From: Reinekea blandensis MED297
GTDB taxonomy: Bacteria; Pseudomonadota; Gammaproteobacteria; Pseudomonadales; Natronospirillaceae
Assembly (NCBI RefSeq): GCF_000153185.1
Contig: NZ_CH724153.1
Coordinates: 523,097 to 587,096 of the forward strand
Reading direction: 5' to 3'
Length of the DNA stretch: 64,000 nucleotides
The notes beneath the pieces are model-generated. The model was not told the DNA's origin, ran no database searches, and saw nothing but the letters and a program-made list of their open reading frames with translations. Every line of letters begins with the position of its first letter. Positions within the stretch are counted from its first letter, which is position 1. The position numbers and the translations under genes are program-made. Positions 46,462 to 55,968 of the stretch are shown here, piece by piece.

Positions 46462-46873
46462 TAACCGCCTTTGTGAGTAGGGCGATCAGGTCGCGTTGTT
46501 CAGATTGTGTCAGGTTCTTAAGTATCTCACTTTGCAAATCGGTGACGATCGGTTCGGCTTGTCTGAGTGCTTTCAGGCCAGCGTCACTTAAACTGACGTC
46601 GCGGGCCCGTCGATCTCGGACACTGGTTTTTCGGGTGACATAACCGCGTTGTTCGAGTCGATCTATCACCCCACCTATCGTTGCGCGATCGTAAGCGATC
46701 AATGCGGCAATTTGCGCCTGTTCCAATACCGGATGAGTGTCCAGTATGGTCAGCGTGGCAAACTGGACCGGTGTGAGTTCCAGGCCAGCCGCCGCGAGCC
46801 GATGTTGAAACACCTGACTCGAGATCTGGTGAAGTCGTCGGATCATATGGCCTGGCATGGTGTTTAAGTGCAT
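46439..46873 (-). CDS. mobR: MarR-family regulator (MobR-like)
   Basis: A 144-residue winged-helix dimer. LTPVQFATLTILDTHP and the recognition region AALIAYDRATIGGVIDRLEQRGYVTR, followed by the wing SVRDRRARDVSLS, are typical of MarR (described at residues about 36-105). It is divergent from the 3-hydroxybenzoate hydroxylase gene, the arrangement described for mobR-mobA in Comamonas. It likely represses mobA until 3-hydroxybenzoate binds. GAGGAAA precedes the ATG. Confidence 0.88.
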   Translation of the reverse strand: MHLNTMPGHMIRRLHQISSQVFQHRLAAAGLELTPVQFATLTILDTHPVLEQAQIAALIAYDRATIGGVIDRLEQRGYVTRKTSVRDRRARDVSLSDAGLKALRQAEPIVTDLQSEILKNLTQSEQRDLIALLTKAVKDTDHDA

Positions 46874-46926
46874 CGGTGTTTCCTCAATATAGCCATTTCG
46901 ACTTTAAGCATGCATTTGCCGAACTA

Positions 46927-46985
46927 ATAAGTATACATATTTTATTGTTTGTATAGTAAGTGTAGATATAATATGTATACATACT
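46927..46985. promoter_or_regulatory. mobA promoter with two MarR-type palindromic operators
   Basis: TATGTATACATA (46972-46983) is a perfect palindrome. A near copy centred on GTATAC (46931-46936) lies 44 bases upstream. A promoter TTGTTT-N16-TATAAT (46945-46972) sits between them, its -10 box touching the downstream operator. A repressor bound to both would occlude RNA polymerase. The ribosome site AAGAGAGA and ATG 47020 follow. Confidence 0.7.
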
Positions 46986-47019
46986 AAAAATAAACACAAC
47001 ACCGGTAAGAGAGATTCTG

Positions 47020-48939
47020 ATGCAATATTATCTGGACGGTTTTCGCAGTGGCAGCCCCGATCAAAAAAATGCCCAACCCAATCGACGTGAGTATGGCGCT
47101 CATGCACCCCTGCCTGAAACGGTTGATGTTCTGATTGCCGGAACCGGCCCGGCGGGCCTTTGTCTGGCGGCACAGATGTCCCAGTTTGATGACATCTCGA
47201 CCATGATCATTGAACGCAGCCCCGGCAATATCGCCAAAGGTAAGGCCGATGGCATCAACACCCGAACCATGGAAATGTTTCAGGCATTCGGGTTTGCTGA
47301 GTCGGTTAAGCGGGAAAGTTATTGGGTGAATCAAACCGCATTCTGGATGCCAGACCCGGAAAACCCTGCGAATATTAAACGCGTCGGCAGAGTGCAGGAT
47401 GTGGCAGATGATTCCTCCGAAATGCCCCATACGCTAATCAACCAAGCGAGAGTGCATGAGTTGTTTCTGGAGGTTATGAAAAACTCGTCTTCACGACTAC
47501 AGCCGGATTATGGGTGGATGGTAGTCGACCTTAGCATTGGTGATGAGCACGAGGGGTTTCCGGTTTCAGTGACGCTTCAGGATACCGGCGTGAACTGGGG
47601 TGAAATCAAAACGGTTCGGGCCAAATATGTGGTTGGTTGCGATGGCGCACGATCCAATGTTCGTAAAGCCATTGGTGGTGAGTTGTCTGGCGATTCTGCG
47701 CATCAAGCCTGGGGGGTGATGGACATTTTGGCAAACACGGACTTCCCGGATATTAGGCAGAAGTGTCTGATTACCTCCGCCCATGAAGGCAATGTGTTGA
47801 TTTTGCCCCGTGAAGGCGGATATCTGTTCCGCATGTACGTTGAACTCGACAAACTCAAAGACGACGAGCGGGCCGCCGAGCGACAGTTCTCACAACAGGA
47901 TATGATTCGGGTCGCTAACCAAATCATTCGTCCCTATACCATTGATGTCAAAGAAGTCGTCTGGTGGTCGATTTATGAAATTGGCCATCGCATGACCAAT
48001 CGATTTGATAACGTTGCTGAGGATGCTGTCGGTGAGCAACACCCAAGGGTCTTTACGGCAGGAGATGCATGTCATACTCACAGCCCAAAAGCCGGGCAGG
48101 GTATGAATGTATCGATGCAGGATACGTTCAATCTCGGTTGGAAACTTGCGCATGTTCTGCAGGGGCGAAGTGACCCGGGTCTGTTACGTAGCTATTCCAG
48201 CGAGCGTTGGGCAGAAGCAAAACGCCTGGTCGATACCGATCATGAATGGGCAAGAATTATGTCTGCACCGCCGGGAGAGTCGGACCTGGACCGGGATGAT
48301 GAACCGCGTTTTATGCGCCAGTTTAAAGAGAATCTCGAGTTTACCGGTGGCCTGGCGGTGCATTACGGACCCTCGCGAATCGTCGGTTCGTCTGAATATC
48401 AGGCATTGGCGACAGGGCTGGAAGTTGGTCGACGGTTTCACTCGGCACCGGTGGTCCGTTTGTCGGATGTGAAACCGATGCAACTAGGGCATGTTGCGCA
48501 GGCGGACGGGCGCTGGCGTTTGTATCTTTTTGCGCCACAAAACGATACGGGTGAAGCACCTTCGGTGCTTGCCGATGTGTGTCAATGGCTGGAGAGTCAC
48601 CCGGATTCGCCCATTCAGCGTTATACCCGATCTGATGAGGATCTTGATGCACTGATCGACGTGCGCGCTATCTTCCAGCAAACGTTCGAAGCGCTGAACT
48701 ATGAAACTATGCCGCCGCTGTTGCGGCCGATGAAAGGGCGATTAGGCCTGCAGGATCACGAAAAAATATTCTGCGTGGATCATAAAGGTGAGGGCGATAT
48801 TTTTCAGATGCGGGGCATCAATCGTGCTCAGGGATGCATGATTGTTGTTCGACCGGATCAATACATTGCTCATGTTTTGCCGATCCGTGCGACCAGTGAG
48901 TTAAAAGTGTTTTTTGATGGGGTGTTTGTGAAACCTTAG
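47020..48939 (+). CDS. mobA: 3-hydroxybenzoate 4-monooxygenase
   Basis: A 639-residue flavin monooxygenase of the phenol-hydroxylase type, the same length as MobA as I recall it. The FAD motif is AGTGPAGLCLAAQ, the DG motif is GCDGARSNVRK, and GDACHTHSPKAGQGMN is the second FAD motif. A thioredoxin-fold C-terminal domain (about residues 460-635) ends in RPDQYIAHVLPI. It converts 3-hydroxybenzoate to protocatechuate with NADPH and O2. The divergent MarR gene and operators support the substrate call. It ends nine bases from the convergent LysR gene. Confidence 0.92.
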   Translation: MQYYLDGFRSGSPDQKNAQPNRREYGAHAPLPETVDVLIAGTGPAGLCLAAQMSQFDDISTMIIERSPGNIAKGKADGINTRTMEMFQAFGFAESVKRESYWVNQTAFWMPDPENPANIKRVGRVQDVADDSSEMPHTLINQARVHELFLEVMKNSSSRLQPDYGWMVVDLSIGDEHEGFPVSVTLQDTGVNWGEIKTVRAKYVVGCDGARSNVRKAIGGELSGDSAHQAWGVMDILANTDFPDIRQKCLITSAHEGNVLILPREGGYLFRMYVELDKLKDDERAAERQFSQQDMIRVANQIIRPYTIDVKEVVWWSIYEIGHRMTNRFDNVAEDAVGEQHPRVFTAGDACHTHSPKAGQGMNVSMQDTFNLGWKLAHVLQGRSDPGLLRSYSSERWAEAKRLVDTDHEWARIMSAPPGESDLDRDDEPRFMRQFKENLEFTGGLAVHYGPSRIVGSSEYQALATGLEVGRRFHSAPVVRLSDVKPMQLGHVAQADGRWRLYLFAPQNDTGEAPSVLADVCQWLESHPDSPIQRYTRSDEDLDALIDVRAIFQQTFEALNYETMPPLLRPMKGRLGLQDHEKIFCVDHKGEGDIFQMRGINRAQGCMIVVRPDQYIAHVLPIRATSELKVFFDGVFVKP

Positions 48940-48948
48940 TTCGGCGGT

Positions 48949-50145
48949 TTAAAAAGATGACGCGACGGTTTTTAGTTCCTCCAGGAAAGCCTTTTGCGTG
49001 GCCGTTGGAATAAAACCTTCGCGTACAGCATAACCAATGGGTCGGCTGGTTTGGGGGAGCCGGTACGGGATGGTGCGCAGCAACTGATTGTCCAGTTCAA
49101 AACGGATTTGGTGCGGCGATATGATGGATAAACGGTCACTGCCCAACAGTACTTCCCGTATGAGAATCTGAGACGTCGACTCGACCAGCTTCCCGGCTTG
49201 TTCCATCGCGGCATCTTTGAATACTCTGTCGAATGCGGATCGCGTTGGTGTGCCTTGTTTAGGAACAATCCATGGGAAGCGACTCAGTGTTTCAAGCGTC
49301 ACGTCGGGGGTGGCGAATATCGGATGGTCATAGCGGGCGATCAGCGCCAGCGGTGCATCGAACAGCCTATGCTGGACGATGTCCGCCGTTTTCCCGGGCA
49401 AACGTAAAGCGCCAATGAGAAAATCGATATCCCCATAGCGTAAATGGTGTAACAGATCATCGTAACTGCCCTCGATGAGCCGAATACTGACCGTGGGTTT
49501 CTTTTCCGTAAACCGGTTGATGACCTCGGGTAACAAAACCGTCCTTGGCAATGGCATACTGCCAATGGTCAACATGCTGGTGTCGATATTTTTCAGGGCG
49601 CGAATGTCATGGTACCCCTGTTGAATCTCGTTAAATGCTAACTTACTTGCGCGCGCCAGGGTCTCTGCAGCGGGTGTTGGGGTGACTCCCTGTTTTGATT
49701 TAAGAAAGAGAACAACGCCAAGGCATAGCTCCAGTTCCTTACCTGACCGGTGTACTGAAGACTGTGAAATATTTAGCTGACGGCCGGCTTCACTGAAACT
49801 GTGATGTCGGGTGATGGCGGTCAGTGAACGCAGTTGAGTCGTCGTGATCTGATGAATCAGTTGTGCGCTGTTGCTCCCTTTAGGTTGCACAGATGAAACG
49901 GCGCGTTCTAAATAATTAATGGCTAGATTGACACGGGTCAACCAAATCGTTCCGGCGTCTGTTAGGTACATACCATCGCTTTTTCGCTCGAACAAGGCAG
50001 TGTCGAGTTCAGCTTCAAGCTTGGAAATCGCCTGAGTTATCGCTGGTTGCGAGAGGTGGACCTGATCTGAAGCCCGGCTGATGCTGTGACATTGCGCCAC
50101 GGAGCAAAACGCACGTAAGTGCCTCAGGTTTGGCATCGTTTCCAT
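48949..50145 (-). CDS. LysR-type regulator with two tandem N-terminal HTH domains (copy 2)
   Basis: A 398-residue paralogue of the regulator at 37479. The first HTH is about residues 5-80 (ISRASDQVHLSQPAITQAIS, then MYLTDAG). The second is about 105-180 (FSEAGRQLNISQSSVHRSGK, then VTPTPAA), and its wing is less conserved. The effector domain begins with TIGSMPLPRTVLLPEVI and contains SYDDLLHHLRYGDIDFLIGA, close to copy 1. It is divergent from the gallate-dioxygenase-like ligAB pair and probably regulates it. AGGACC lies before ATG 50145. Confidence 0.88.
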   Translation of the reverse strand: METMPNLRHLRAFCSVAQCHSISRASDQVHLSQPAITQAISKLEAELDTALFERKSDGMYLTDAGTIWLTRVNLAINYLERAVSSVQPKGSNSAQLIHQITTTQLRSLTAITRHHSFSEAGRQLNISQSSVHRSGKELELCLGVVLFLKSKQGVTPTPAAETLARASKLAFNEIQQGYHDIRALKNIDTSMLTIGSMPLPRTVLLPEVINRFTEKKPTVSIRLIEGSYDDLLHHLRYGDIDFLIGALRLPGKTADIVQHRLFDAPLALIARYDHPIFATPDVTLETLSRFPWIVPKQGTPTRSAFDRVFKDAAMEQAGKLVESTSQILIREVLLGSDRLSIISPHQIRFELDNQLLRTIPYRLPQTSRPIGYAVREGFIPTATQKAFLEELKTVASSF

Positions 50146-50257
50146 AGCAAGGTCCTGATCGAAGCTCAGATTTTATCTAGCCTATCTCAAAAACCAATGA
50201 CGTAACACTAAAATGAAATGGCATAAGGTGTCATCAGGCACGATAATTCTCAGTGAG

Positions 50258-50276
50258 TGTCAGTTCATACATGACA
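50258..50276. promoter_or_regulatory. Inverted repeat between LysR copy 2 and the ligAB-like pair
   Basis: TGTCA and TGACA with a nine-base centre form an LTTR-like dyad about 70 bases before the dioxygenase genes. A further GTGTCA copy occurs at 50228-50233. These are candidate regulator half-sites. Confidence 0.4.
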
Positions 50277-50345
50277 TTGATTAAAGCCATAAAACAACAG
50301 AGGCGGCCAGTCGTTGCTTGGTCCGCTCCATAAACGAGGCTGACC

Positions 50346-50705
50346 ATGGACTACAAACCAGACATTCCGGGCAACACCTTTTTTAACGGTGAAATGGCGG
50401 CAAAGGGTTATAACCTGAACAAGATGTTTCATTCGCTCAACTCCGCCGCCGGGCGGGAAGCTTTTCGAGCAGACGAGCGGGCTTACTGTGAGCAATATCG
50501 GTTAACACCGGAGCAGACTGAAACGGTCCTCAATCGAGACCTGATCAGGATGATTGAGCTTGGCGGCAGTATTTATTACATGGCGAAGTTTGCCGGCGTC
50601 CTGGGGCTGAATGTTCAGGATGTCGGTGGATTGCAAACCGGGCGAAGCACGGAAGAGTTTCAGGCCTATCTTGACAGTCAGGGGCGAGGTAAAACACATG
50701 GCTAA
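50346..50705 (+). CDS. Extradiol dioxygenase small (LigA-like) subunit, gallate-type candidate
   Basis: A 119-residue all-helical LigA-family protein (GYNLNKMFHSLN, EAFRADERAYCEQYRL, NRDLIRMIELGGSIYY). Its C-terminal half (FAGVLGLNVQDV, STEEFQAYL) resembles the LigA-like C-terminal domain of fused gallate dioxygenases more than true LigA. It overlaps the catalytic-subunit gene by eight bases. It caps the active site and helps substrate binding in LigAB enzymes. The substrate assignment is tentative. Confidence 0.82.
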   Translation: MDYKPDIPGNTFFNGEMAAKGYNLNKMFHSLNSAAGREAFRADERAYCEQYRLTPEQTETVLNRDLIRMIELGGSIYYMAKFAGVLGLNVQDVGGLQTGRSTEEFQAYLDSQGRGKTHG

Positions 50706-51546
50706 AATTATTGGTGGAATTACTACATCGCACATTCCGGCCATCAGTAATGCGATGGAACGGGGACTGGAAGACACTCCTTACTGGCGGGATTTTTTTG
50801 CAGCGTATCCACCCGTCAGGAAGTGGTTAGAAGAGCAGCAACCCGACATTGCCATCATTTTTTATAACGATCATGGGTTGGAAATGTTTTTGGATAAAAA
50901 GCCAACCTTTGCCATCGGTTGCGCTGCGGAATATGAGAATGCGGATGAAGGCTGGGGCATTGCGACGATACCAACGGTAACCGGTGAAACGGAACTTTCC
51001 TGGCATATTGTCAATGAGTTGATTGAACACGATTTCGATCCAACGGTCTGCCAAGACATTAAGGTGGATCATGGGTTAACTGTCCCCTTGCGGTTGATGT
51101 ACCCGGATCAGAACTACAAGCATTTAAAAGTTATCCCTGTCTGCATCAACTGTGAACGTCATCCAATGCCAAAACCCAGCCGAACGTTTGCCTTGGGTGA
51201 GGCCATCGGTAAAGCGGTTGAATCCTTTCCTGGCGATGAAAAAGTTGTGGTCTTTGGTACCGGGGGGTTATCGCATCAGTTGGATGGCGAGCGTGCCGGG
51301 TTCATCAATGCCGACTTTGATGAAGAGTGCATGGATAAACTTGTCAGTGATCCCAAAGCTTTGACAAAATACTCCAATTACGACCTGGTCAGGTTGGGCG
51401 GCTCTCAGGGTGTTGAACTGAACATGTGGTTAGGCATGCGTGGCACCATGACCGGGCATGTCGAAGAGATTCATCGCAACTATGTCGCGCCGATCTCCAA
51501 TACCGGTGCTGGTCTGCAGCTGTTACGTCATACCCCTAAACGCTAA
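50698..51546 (+). CDS. Extradiol dioxygenase catalytic (LigB-like) subunit, gallate-type candidate
   Basis: A 282-residue class III extradiol dioxygenase. Likely Fe(II) ligands are His12 (TTSHIP), His59 (YNDHG) and the Glu in GVELNMW; the catalytic-base His lies in GTGGLSHQL. ATG 50698 is the start because it gives MAKIIGGITTSH. Sequence around YNDHGLEMF, CAAEYENADEG and the LGG in VRLGGSQG departs from canonical LigB and is closer to gallate dioxygenase. It would turn gallate into 4-oxalomesaconate directly, consistent with galD and ligJ nearby. Protocatechuate or another catechol acid remains possible. Confidence 0.83.
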   Translation: MAKIIGGITTSHIPAISNAMERGLEDTPYWRDFFAAYPPVRKWLEEQQPDIAIIFYNDHGLEMFLDKKPTFAIGCAAEYENADEGWGIATIPTVTGETELSWHIVNELIEHDFDPTVCQDIKVDHGLTVPLRLMYPDQNYKHLKVIPVCINCERHPMPKPSRTFALGEAIGKAVESFPGDEKVVVFGTGGLSHQLDGERAGFINADFDEECMDKLVSDPKALTKYSNYDLVRLGGSQGVELNMWLGMRGTMTGHVEEIHRNYVAPISNTGAGLQLLRHTPKR

Positions 51547-51591
51547 CAGGTATTCGCCGTATGATTTCGGCCAGTCACGGCGGCGGTACGG

Positions 51592-52497
51592 TTAAACTGA
51601 GCTGGTTTGAGCGTGCTGCCGGCGATATCGGCCCGGTGACAGCTCGGTGTTTTTGGTAAAGAAACGAGAAAAGTACGCGGGGTCATCAAAGCCGAGTGAA
51701 AACGCGATGTTCTCAACCGAATCCAAGGTGTAAATCAAACGTCTTTTTGCCTCCAGTACCAACCGTTCTTCGATGAGCTTTTTTCCAGATTGATTCAACA
51801 GCGATTGACAGATGCGGTTTAAGGTGGAAAGTGAAATGCCTAACTCACCAGCATACCAGTCCAGGCGCAAATGCTCTTTGTAGTGGTCGTCTATCAGTGC
51901 AATAAAACGCTGTAACTGGGCAATGTGATGATCCGATCCGGTCTGAAGGCCCGCGATATTGCTGGTCCGGGCGAAGGTGGTAAACAGTGCCCCGAGTAGG
52001 CATTTCAGCAATGCGTGAGAGTATTGTTTTTGTTGTCGGAACTCACCGACTAACAACTCACGAAGATGTATGAAGATCGGTACCAGTTCAGACGAAGAGT
52101 GAAGCTTCACAACCGCGGGTGTTAACGACCAAGCCGGGTTTACCTCGGTTTGTAAAAGGGTTTGGATGTCGGTCAGAAATGGCGTCGCGACGCTGAGTAC
52201 ATGGCCCGTTGTATCCGGTTCAAAGTGAAATCCGTGCACCACTTCATTTGGAATGTAAATAAGCCCATGGCCGGACAAGCTCCGTTGTTGATTGTCTAAA
52301 AGTATGTCGACACTGCCTTGCGTCATGATGATCAACTGAATCATGTTATGGTGGCGATGCGAGCGAATGTGCCAGCCTTGTTGGCTGGAACGCTCGGCAA
52401 TGGATTCGATATGAACAAATCCCGGTTCTGTGTCACCAAGCCTTTCACCGTACAAGCCGTATATGGGCACTGTGTTTGCGTCTGATATATCCGTCAT
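51592..52497 (-). CDS. pobR: AraC-family regulator (PobR-like)
   Basis: A 301-residue protein with an N-terminal cupin-like sensor (HRHHNMIQLIIMTQGSVDIL) and two C-terminal HTHs (WYAGELGISLSTLNRICQSL and VENIAFSLGFDDPAYFSRFF). It is divergent from pobA with a 104-base gap, as for the AraC-type PobR of pseudomonads. It probably activates pobA with 4-hydroxybenzoate. Two AGCAATC copies 21 bases apart (52564 and 52585) lie just before pobA, but very close to its start codon. Confidence 0.88.
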   Translation of the reverse strand: MTDISDANTVPIYGLYGERLGDTEPGFVHIESIAERSSQQGWHIRSHRHHNMIQLIIMTQGSVDILLDNQQRSLSGHGLIYIPNEVVHGFHFEPDTTGHVLSVATPFLTDIQTLLQTEVNPAWSLTPAVVKLHSSSELVPIFIHLRELLVGEFRQQKQYSHALLKCLLGALFTTFARTSNIAGLQTGSDHHIAQLQRFIALIDDHYKEHLRLDWYAGELGISLSTLNRICQSLLNQSGKKLIEERLVLEAKRRLIYTLDSVENIAFSLGFDDPAYFSRFFTKNTELSPGRYRRQHAQTSSV

Positions 52498-52565
52498 GTG
52501 TCTCTCTCAAGATGACAGAAAAGTACAATTTTTTGATTGTTAAGTGAATAGTCTATAGGTCGTAG

Positions 52566-53822
<1,257 letters not shown>

Positions 53823-53835
53823 CGGTGGCGTTGTG

Positions 53836-53878
53836 GTTGGCGCTCGATACTTTGGAACTTCACCCTACGAGCGTCAAC
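53836..53878. terminator. Possible hairpin after pobA
   Basis: GTTGGCGCTCG (53836-53846) and CGAGCGTCAAC (53868-53878) pair with a single G-T wobble over a 21-base loop, starting 13 bases after the pobA stop. There is no T-run. Confidence 0.4.
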
Positions 53879-53903
53879 CCTATCGAGTTGACAGCAGGAC
53901 CTT

Positions 53904-54290
53904 TTAATAATATTGGCGCAGAGACTCGGCAATGGCATAGACATCGGCGTTGTCATGGTCAGGTCGGATGAAATGCTGAAACGCATCGAGCCCCTGATAA
54001 AGGAGCAGGTCAATACCTGATAATTCGGCGGCACCGACCGCGGTTTCCGCGGTTAAAAACTCCGTCATCGCCGGAATGTAAACCGCATCAAACACCCAAT
54101 GGTGCGACTGAATCAAAGTGGTATCGATTGGGCAGCCCGGATGGTTAGCGTGACCAACGGGCGAACAGTTCACAATCCCGTCCGCCGTCTTTGAATGTTC
54201 CGCGATGTCCGAATGATCAATCAGGGTCGTCGGCCAGCTGTATGGCCTGTTCTTTGAACAGGGTAGGTGACATAGACACCGGAGTATCCG
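53904..54290 (-). pseudogene. Remnant of a shikimate/quinate dehydrogenase gene
   Basis: The 3' part reads LIDHSDIAEHSKTADGIVN, then CSPVGHANHPG, FDAVYIPAMTEFL, GIDLLLYQGLDAFQHF and a natural stop. This matches the C-terminal half of AroE-type dehydrogenases (NxTPVGM, V.D.VY.P..T.LL, G..ML..Q...AF). No start codon or N-terminal domain precedes it in frame. A one-base shift near 54223 links it to LFKEQAIQLADD in another frame, and a short MSPTLFKEQA piece could be an N-terminal trace. The usp terminator lies directly beyond. An intact gene would be about 270-290 codons, so most is deleted. The rest of 53823-54341 holds nothing else recognised. Confidence 0.72.
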
Positions 54291-54300
54291 TTTTTGACTA

Positions 54301-54333
54301 AAAAAAAGCGCTTCACCAAAAAAGTGAAGCGCT
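54301..54333 (-). terminator. Rho-independent terminator of the uspA operon
   Basis: On the minus strand, ten-base perfect arms AGCGCTTCAC and GTGAAGCGCT are followed by seven T residues, nine bases after the uspA stop. It ends the five-gene operon that starts at 57595. Confidence 0.88.
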
Positions 54334-54341
54334 GAATAGGA

Positions 54342-54830
54342 TCAATCCTGACCGGTTAACGGAACAATCAATACCGGTCGGCTGGATTTTTGTAAGACTT
54401 TCGTCGAAACCGATCCCAGGATCATTTTTTCCATCAGAGAATGCTTGCGGGCACCCATAACAATCATATCGACGTTTAACTCGTTGGCGGTTTCCAGAAT
54501 GGCATCAGCAATGTCGCCGCTTTTGACGATGAACGAAATGTCTATTTCATCGGCCCATTCGCTCATTTCTTCGCTGAAGAACTTATGAATCCGTTCGCGG
54601 ACGGTTTTGTCTAACGAGTCCAGACCACCTTTCTCCATTTCAACCAGTTCTTTCGCCGTAAAATATTTTTGAGCAACCTGCGCTGCGGAGTAGTTCAGTT
54701 TGTCCATAATATGGATGTAGACAATTTCAGCTCCATATTGATGTGCAAGGCTGACGGAGTGGCGAAAGGCCGGGCGGGAGCCATGGCCGATATCCGATGC
54801 ATAAAGAATGCGTTTTAGTTCAGTAGACAT
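54342..54830 (-). CDS. Universal stress protein (UspA family), TRAP-associated
   Basis: A 162-residue single Usp domain (RILYASDIGHGSRPAFRHS at the N-terminus, VDMIVMGARKHSLMEK and LGSVSTKVL at the C-terminus). The nucleotide loop lacks the second Gly of the usual G-x2-G-x9-G-S/T (GARKHS), so ATP binding may be altered. It lies 24 bases after a TRAP binding-protein gene. In Halomonas the Usp TeaD is encoded with a TRAP system and modulates it, so a similar role is plausible. AAGGAG precedes the ATG. Confidence 0.9.
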   Translation of the reverse strand: MSTELKRILYASDIGHGSRPAFRHSVSLAHQYGAEIVYIHIMDKLNYSAAQVAQKYFTAKELVEMEKGGLDSLDKTVRERIHKFFSEEMSEWADEIDISFIVKSGDIADAILETANELNVDMIVMGARKHSLMEKMILGSVSTKVLQKSSRPVLIVPLTGQD

Positions 54831-54854
54831 AGCTGCTGGCTCCTTTCATTCAAG

Positions 54855-55913
54855 TTAAAAGTTCACATCAACTGATGTGATGATTCGTGAGTAACGCCCG
54901 ACATATTTGCGCGCATTGTCCACCAGTTGTTGACCATCAATGCCTTGTTTGCTGACCTCATCGATCCAGCGATTAACAACCTGTTGTCCGATGGTTTCAA
55001 AAGGGTCCAAAGCATCCAGGCCCATTGTGTATAGCCGATCTCTCTGTGCTTGCATACCCGGAACTTCCATTTCATCCCAGATGATACCCGCGGCTTTGTA
55101 GAGTTCTAAACCGGTATGCTGGTTTAAAACCTGCTGCAGATCTTCGGGCAGCTGGTTAAAGGTTGAAGGATTCATCAACAACAGAAAACTCGACGTCCCA
55201 AAACGACTCCCGTCTTTGCCCATTGAGGACGTCAGTCCCATCGTGGTCAGGTTCAAATCAGGTAAAATTTCGAAAGGCAGCAAAGCACCGTCGATGCTTT
55301 TGTCGACCAGTGCAGGTCGAATGGCCGGAGCGGGTAACGCCACCGGGGAAGCGCCTAAGGCTTCGATATACCAACTACCGGTGCGTGACGGACTGCGGAT
55401 ACTGAGTCCCTGCAGGTCTGCAGGGGACAAAGCATCAGACCGTTGAGTTTGCAAATGAATGGCGTTGCCGCTGTTAACATGCACCAACAGGGGTTTAACC
55501 GTGGTGTAGTCTTGCGCAATCAGTTCAAAGTTAGCGTAGATAGCCCGGTTACTGGCATAGGCGCTGCGAAAGTGGACGGTGGGCAGTTCGAACACTTCCG
55601 TTCGCGGAAATTTTCCCGGGGTGTAACCGGCGACGGTCCAGACCATATCAACGGTGCCGTCTTCCACCTGAGAGACTAAGTCACTGGGCGCACCGCCCAG
55701 GCTCATGCCGCCATGAATGCTGATCGCAATTCTACCGTCGCTGTCTTCCTCGATTTTTTGTGCCCACGGCTCCAGAAAACCCTGTTGAATTTTGGACGCC
55801 TCAGGTAGGAAATGATGCAGTCTCAGATTGAAGTCAGCTGAAAAAACCTCGCCGGATACGGCTATCAGCAACAGTCCGGTTAACCATGCAGTTCGGTACA
55901 CAATACTCTCCAT
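54855..55913 (-). CDS. dctP: TRAP transporter solute-binding protein without adjacent permease genes
   Basis: A 352-residue DctP protein with a signal peptide (about residues 1-25) and mature start ADFNLRLHHFLPEAS. GLSIRSPSRTGSWYIEALG contains the conserved carboxylate-binding Arg. It is distinct from the DctP at 38973. No dctQ or dctM lies next to it; the only permease pair in the window is at 40087-41882. It may share that permease or use one elsewhere. It lies between a TrmO-like gene and uspA in an operon with hydrolase and NTF2-like genes. Confidence 0.9.
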   Translation of the reverse strand: MESIVYRTAWLTGLLLIAVSGEVFSADFNLRLHHFLPEASKIQQGFLEPWAQKIEEDSDGRIAISIHGGMSLGGAPSDLVSQVEDGTVDMVWTVAGYTPGKFPRTEVFELPTVHFRSAYASNRAIYANFELIAQDYTTVKPLLVHVNSGNAIHLQTQRSDALSPADLQGLSIRSPSRTGSWYIEALGASPVALPAPAIRPALVDKSIDGALLPFEILPDLNLTTMGLTSSMGKDGSRFGTSSFLLLMNPSTFNQLPEDLQQVLNQHTGLELYKAAGIIWDEMEVPGMQAQRDRLYTMGLDALDPFETIGQQVVNRWIDEVSKQGIDGQQLVDNARKYVGRYSRIITSVDVNF

Positions 55914-55968
55914 TATTTTTTGTTTTATTGTTTTCGATTTTTCAAGGTGCTGTCGTTTTTTGTTGATC

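Noticed and set aside
50346-51546. Treating this pair as the main protocatechuate 4,5-dioxygenase
   Set aside because: The pair at 58686-59910 is far closer to canonical LigAB; this one shows gallate-type traits.
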